In this document: in pieces, positions 63,799-64,000 of the stretch
Layout of the letters: each line of letters begins with the position of its first letter
Position numbering within the stretch: the stretch's first letter is position 1
Assembly: GCA_900771345.1 (NCBI GenBank)
Contig: CAAGNQ010000063.1
Location: forward strand, 1-64,000
Direction: 5' to 3'
Length of the DNA: 64,000 nucleotides
From: Clostridia bacterium
GTDB taxonomy: Bacteria; Bacillota; Clostridia; Christensenellales; Borkfalkiaceae
Notes under the pieces: model-generated
Databases searched by the model: none
Told to the model about the DNA's origin: nothing
The model's input: the letters and a program-made list of their open reading frames with translations, nothing else
Translations under genes and position numbers: made by a program

Positions 63799-64000
63799 AT
63801 GAAAGAAAAACGCTTATATAATTTCTTAATTTTTGCCTGTGCATTTTTATGGATTATGATGATGGGCTCAAAAAACGTTTATACTGCCGAAATCGTTGAA
63901 CTTCAAAATATTTTTAATGCCGGTAAAAGTGAAATTATGCTTGCTATGACCTATTATTTCATCACTTATTCATCTGCACAAATGATACTCTTTTTCTTTA
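63799..64000 (+). CDS. MFS transporter, N-terminal part (runs off the right edge)
   Basis: About 67 residues are visible: a basic start, a first hydrophobic helix (FLIFACAFLWIMMMGSK), the loop NVYTAEIVELQNIFNAGKSE and the start of a second helix (MLAMTYYFITYSSAQM). This layout is that of helices 1-2 of major-facilitator transporters. The substrate cannot be inferred from this fragment. GAGGAAA precedes the ATG. Confidence 0.75.
   Translation, partial: MKEKRLYNFLIFACAFLWIMMMGSKNVYTAEIVELQNIFNAGKSEIMLAMTYYFITYSSAQMILFFF

Overview
The window is AT-rich and densely packed. It looks like a chromosomal segment of a low-GC, anaerobic Bacillota (Clostridia-like, possibly an uncultured gut lineage). 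This rests on the Bacillota-type gene set: hrcA-grpE-dnaK-dnaJ with CIRCE operators, McsA-McsB-ClpC protein-arginine phosphorylation, a DnaD-type replication protein, a T-box leader, long-form HPF, type III pantothenate kinase, DUF951, DUF4364, the UPF0210/ACT pair and the pth-mfd pair. Rubrerythrin and an iron alcohol dehydrogenase fit an anaerobe. Promoters are classic sigma-A type (TTGACA-like, 16-17 bp spacer, TATAAT-like). No rRNA, tRNA, CRISPR array, insertion sequence, phage or plasmid gene was found. Most genes are on the minus strand.

Layout. 1-5 kb (minus): 5' part of mfd, pth, prs, tadA, an M14 peptidase, rlmH and a CPBP protease. 5-13 kb: guaB, a membrane-anchored hypothetical, a secreted hypothetical (plus), an iron alcohol dehydrogenase, glnS, then glyQS and rubrerythrin (plus). 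13.0-14.0 kb: a small module (XRE repressor, DUF2752, TM2) with a palindromic operator, bounded on both sides by the same 37-bp terminator. 14-28 kb (minus): HIT protein, the heat-shock operon hrcA-grpE-dnaK-dnaJ-prmA-mtaB, a MacB-like ABC exporter, htpG, hsp20 and a RimK-like ATP-grasp ligase. CIRCE sites precede hrcA, htpG and hsp20.

28-31 kb is the most unusual part. A free-standing non-coding transcript with its own promoter, terminator, tiny leader ORF and two mutually exclusive stems runs on the plus strand. It converges on a gene fusing an XRE-cupin regulator to an acyl-CoA synthetase. That fusion gene lies behind a complete T-box leader whose specifier reads best as GUA (valine).

31-46 kb (minus) is a long run: sugar isomerase-like protein, hpf, clpC-mcsB-mcsA, galU, rpiB, a YwlE-type arginine phosphatase, tsaC/sua5, dnaB, pepF, UPF0210/ACT, two membrane proteins, lepB and DUF951. 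It brings the writer (McsB), eraser (YwlE-like) and reader/unfoldase (ClpC) of protein-arginine phosphorylation close together, but with no ctsR. 46-54 kb: a large serine-hydrolase-like protein, a DnaD protein ending in a DnaI-like zinc motif (plus), citrate synthase, homoserine dehydrogenase, coaX and a probable pantothenate ECF S-component. 54-64 kb: a Cys-rich microprotein and a purine permease (plus), typA, a Nudix hydrolase, DUF4364 and TSCPD genes (plus), a lipoprotein gene broken at a G7 tract, a FliB-like protein probably read from a leaderless mRNA, a nitroreductase, an unknown protein, rpsU and the start of an MFS transporter.
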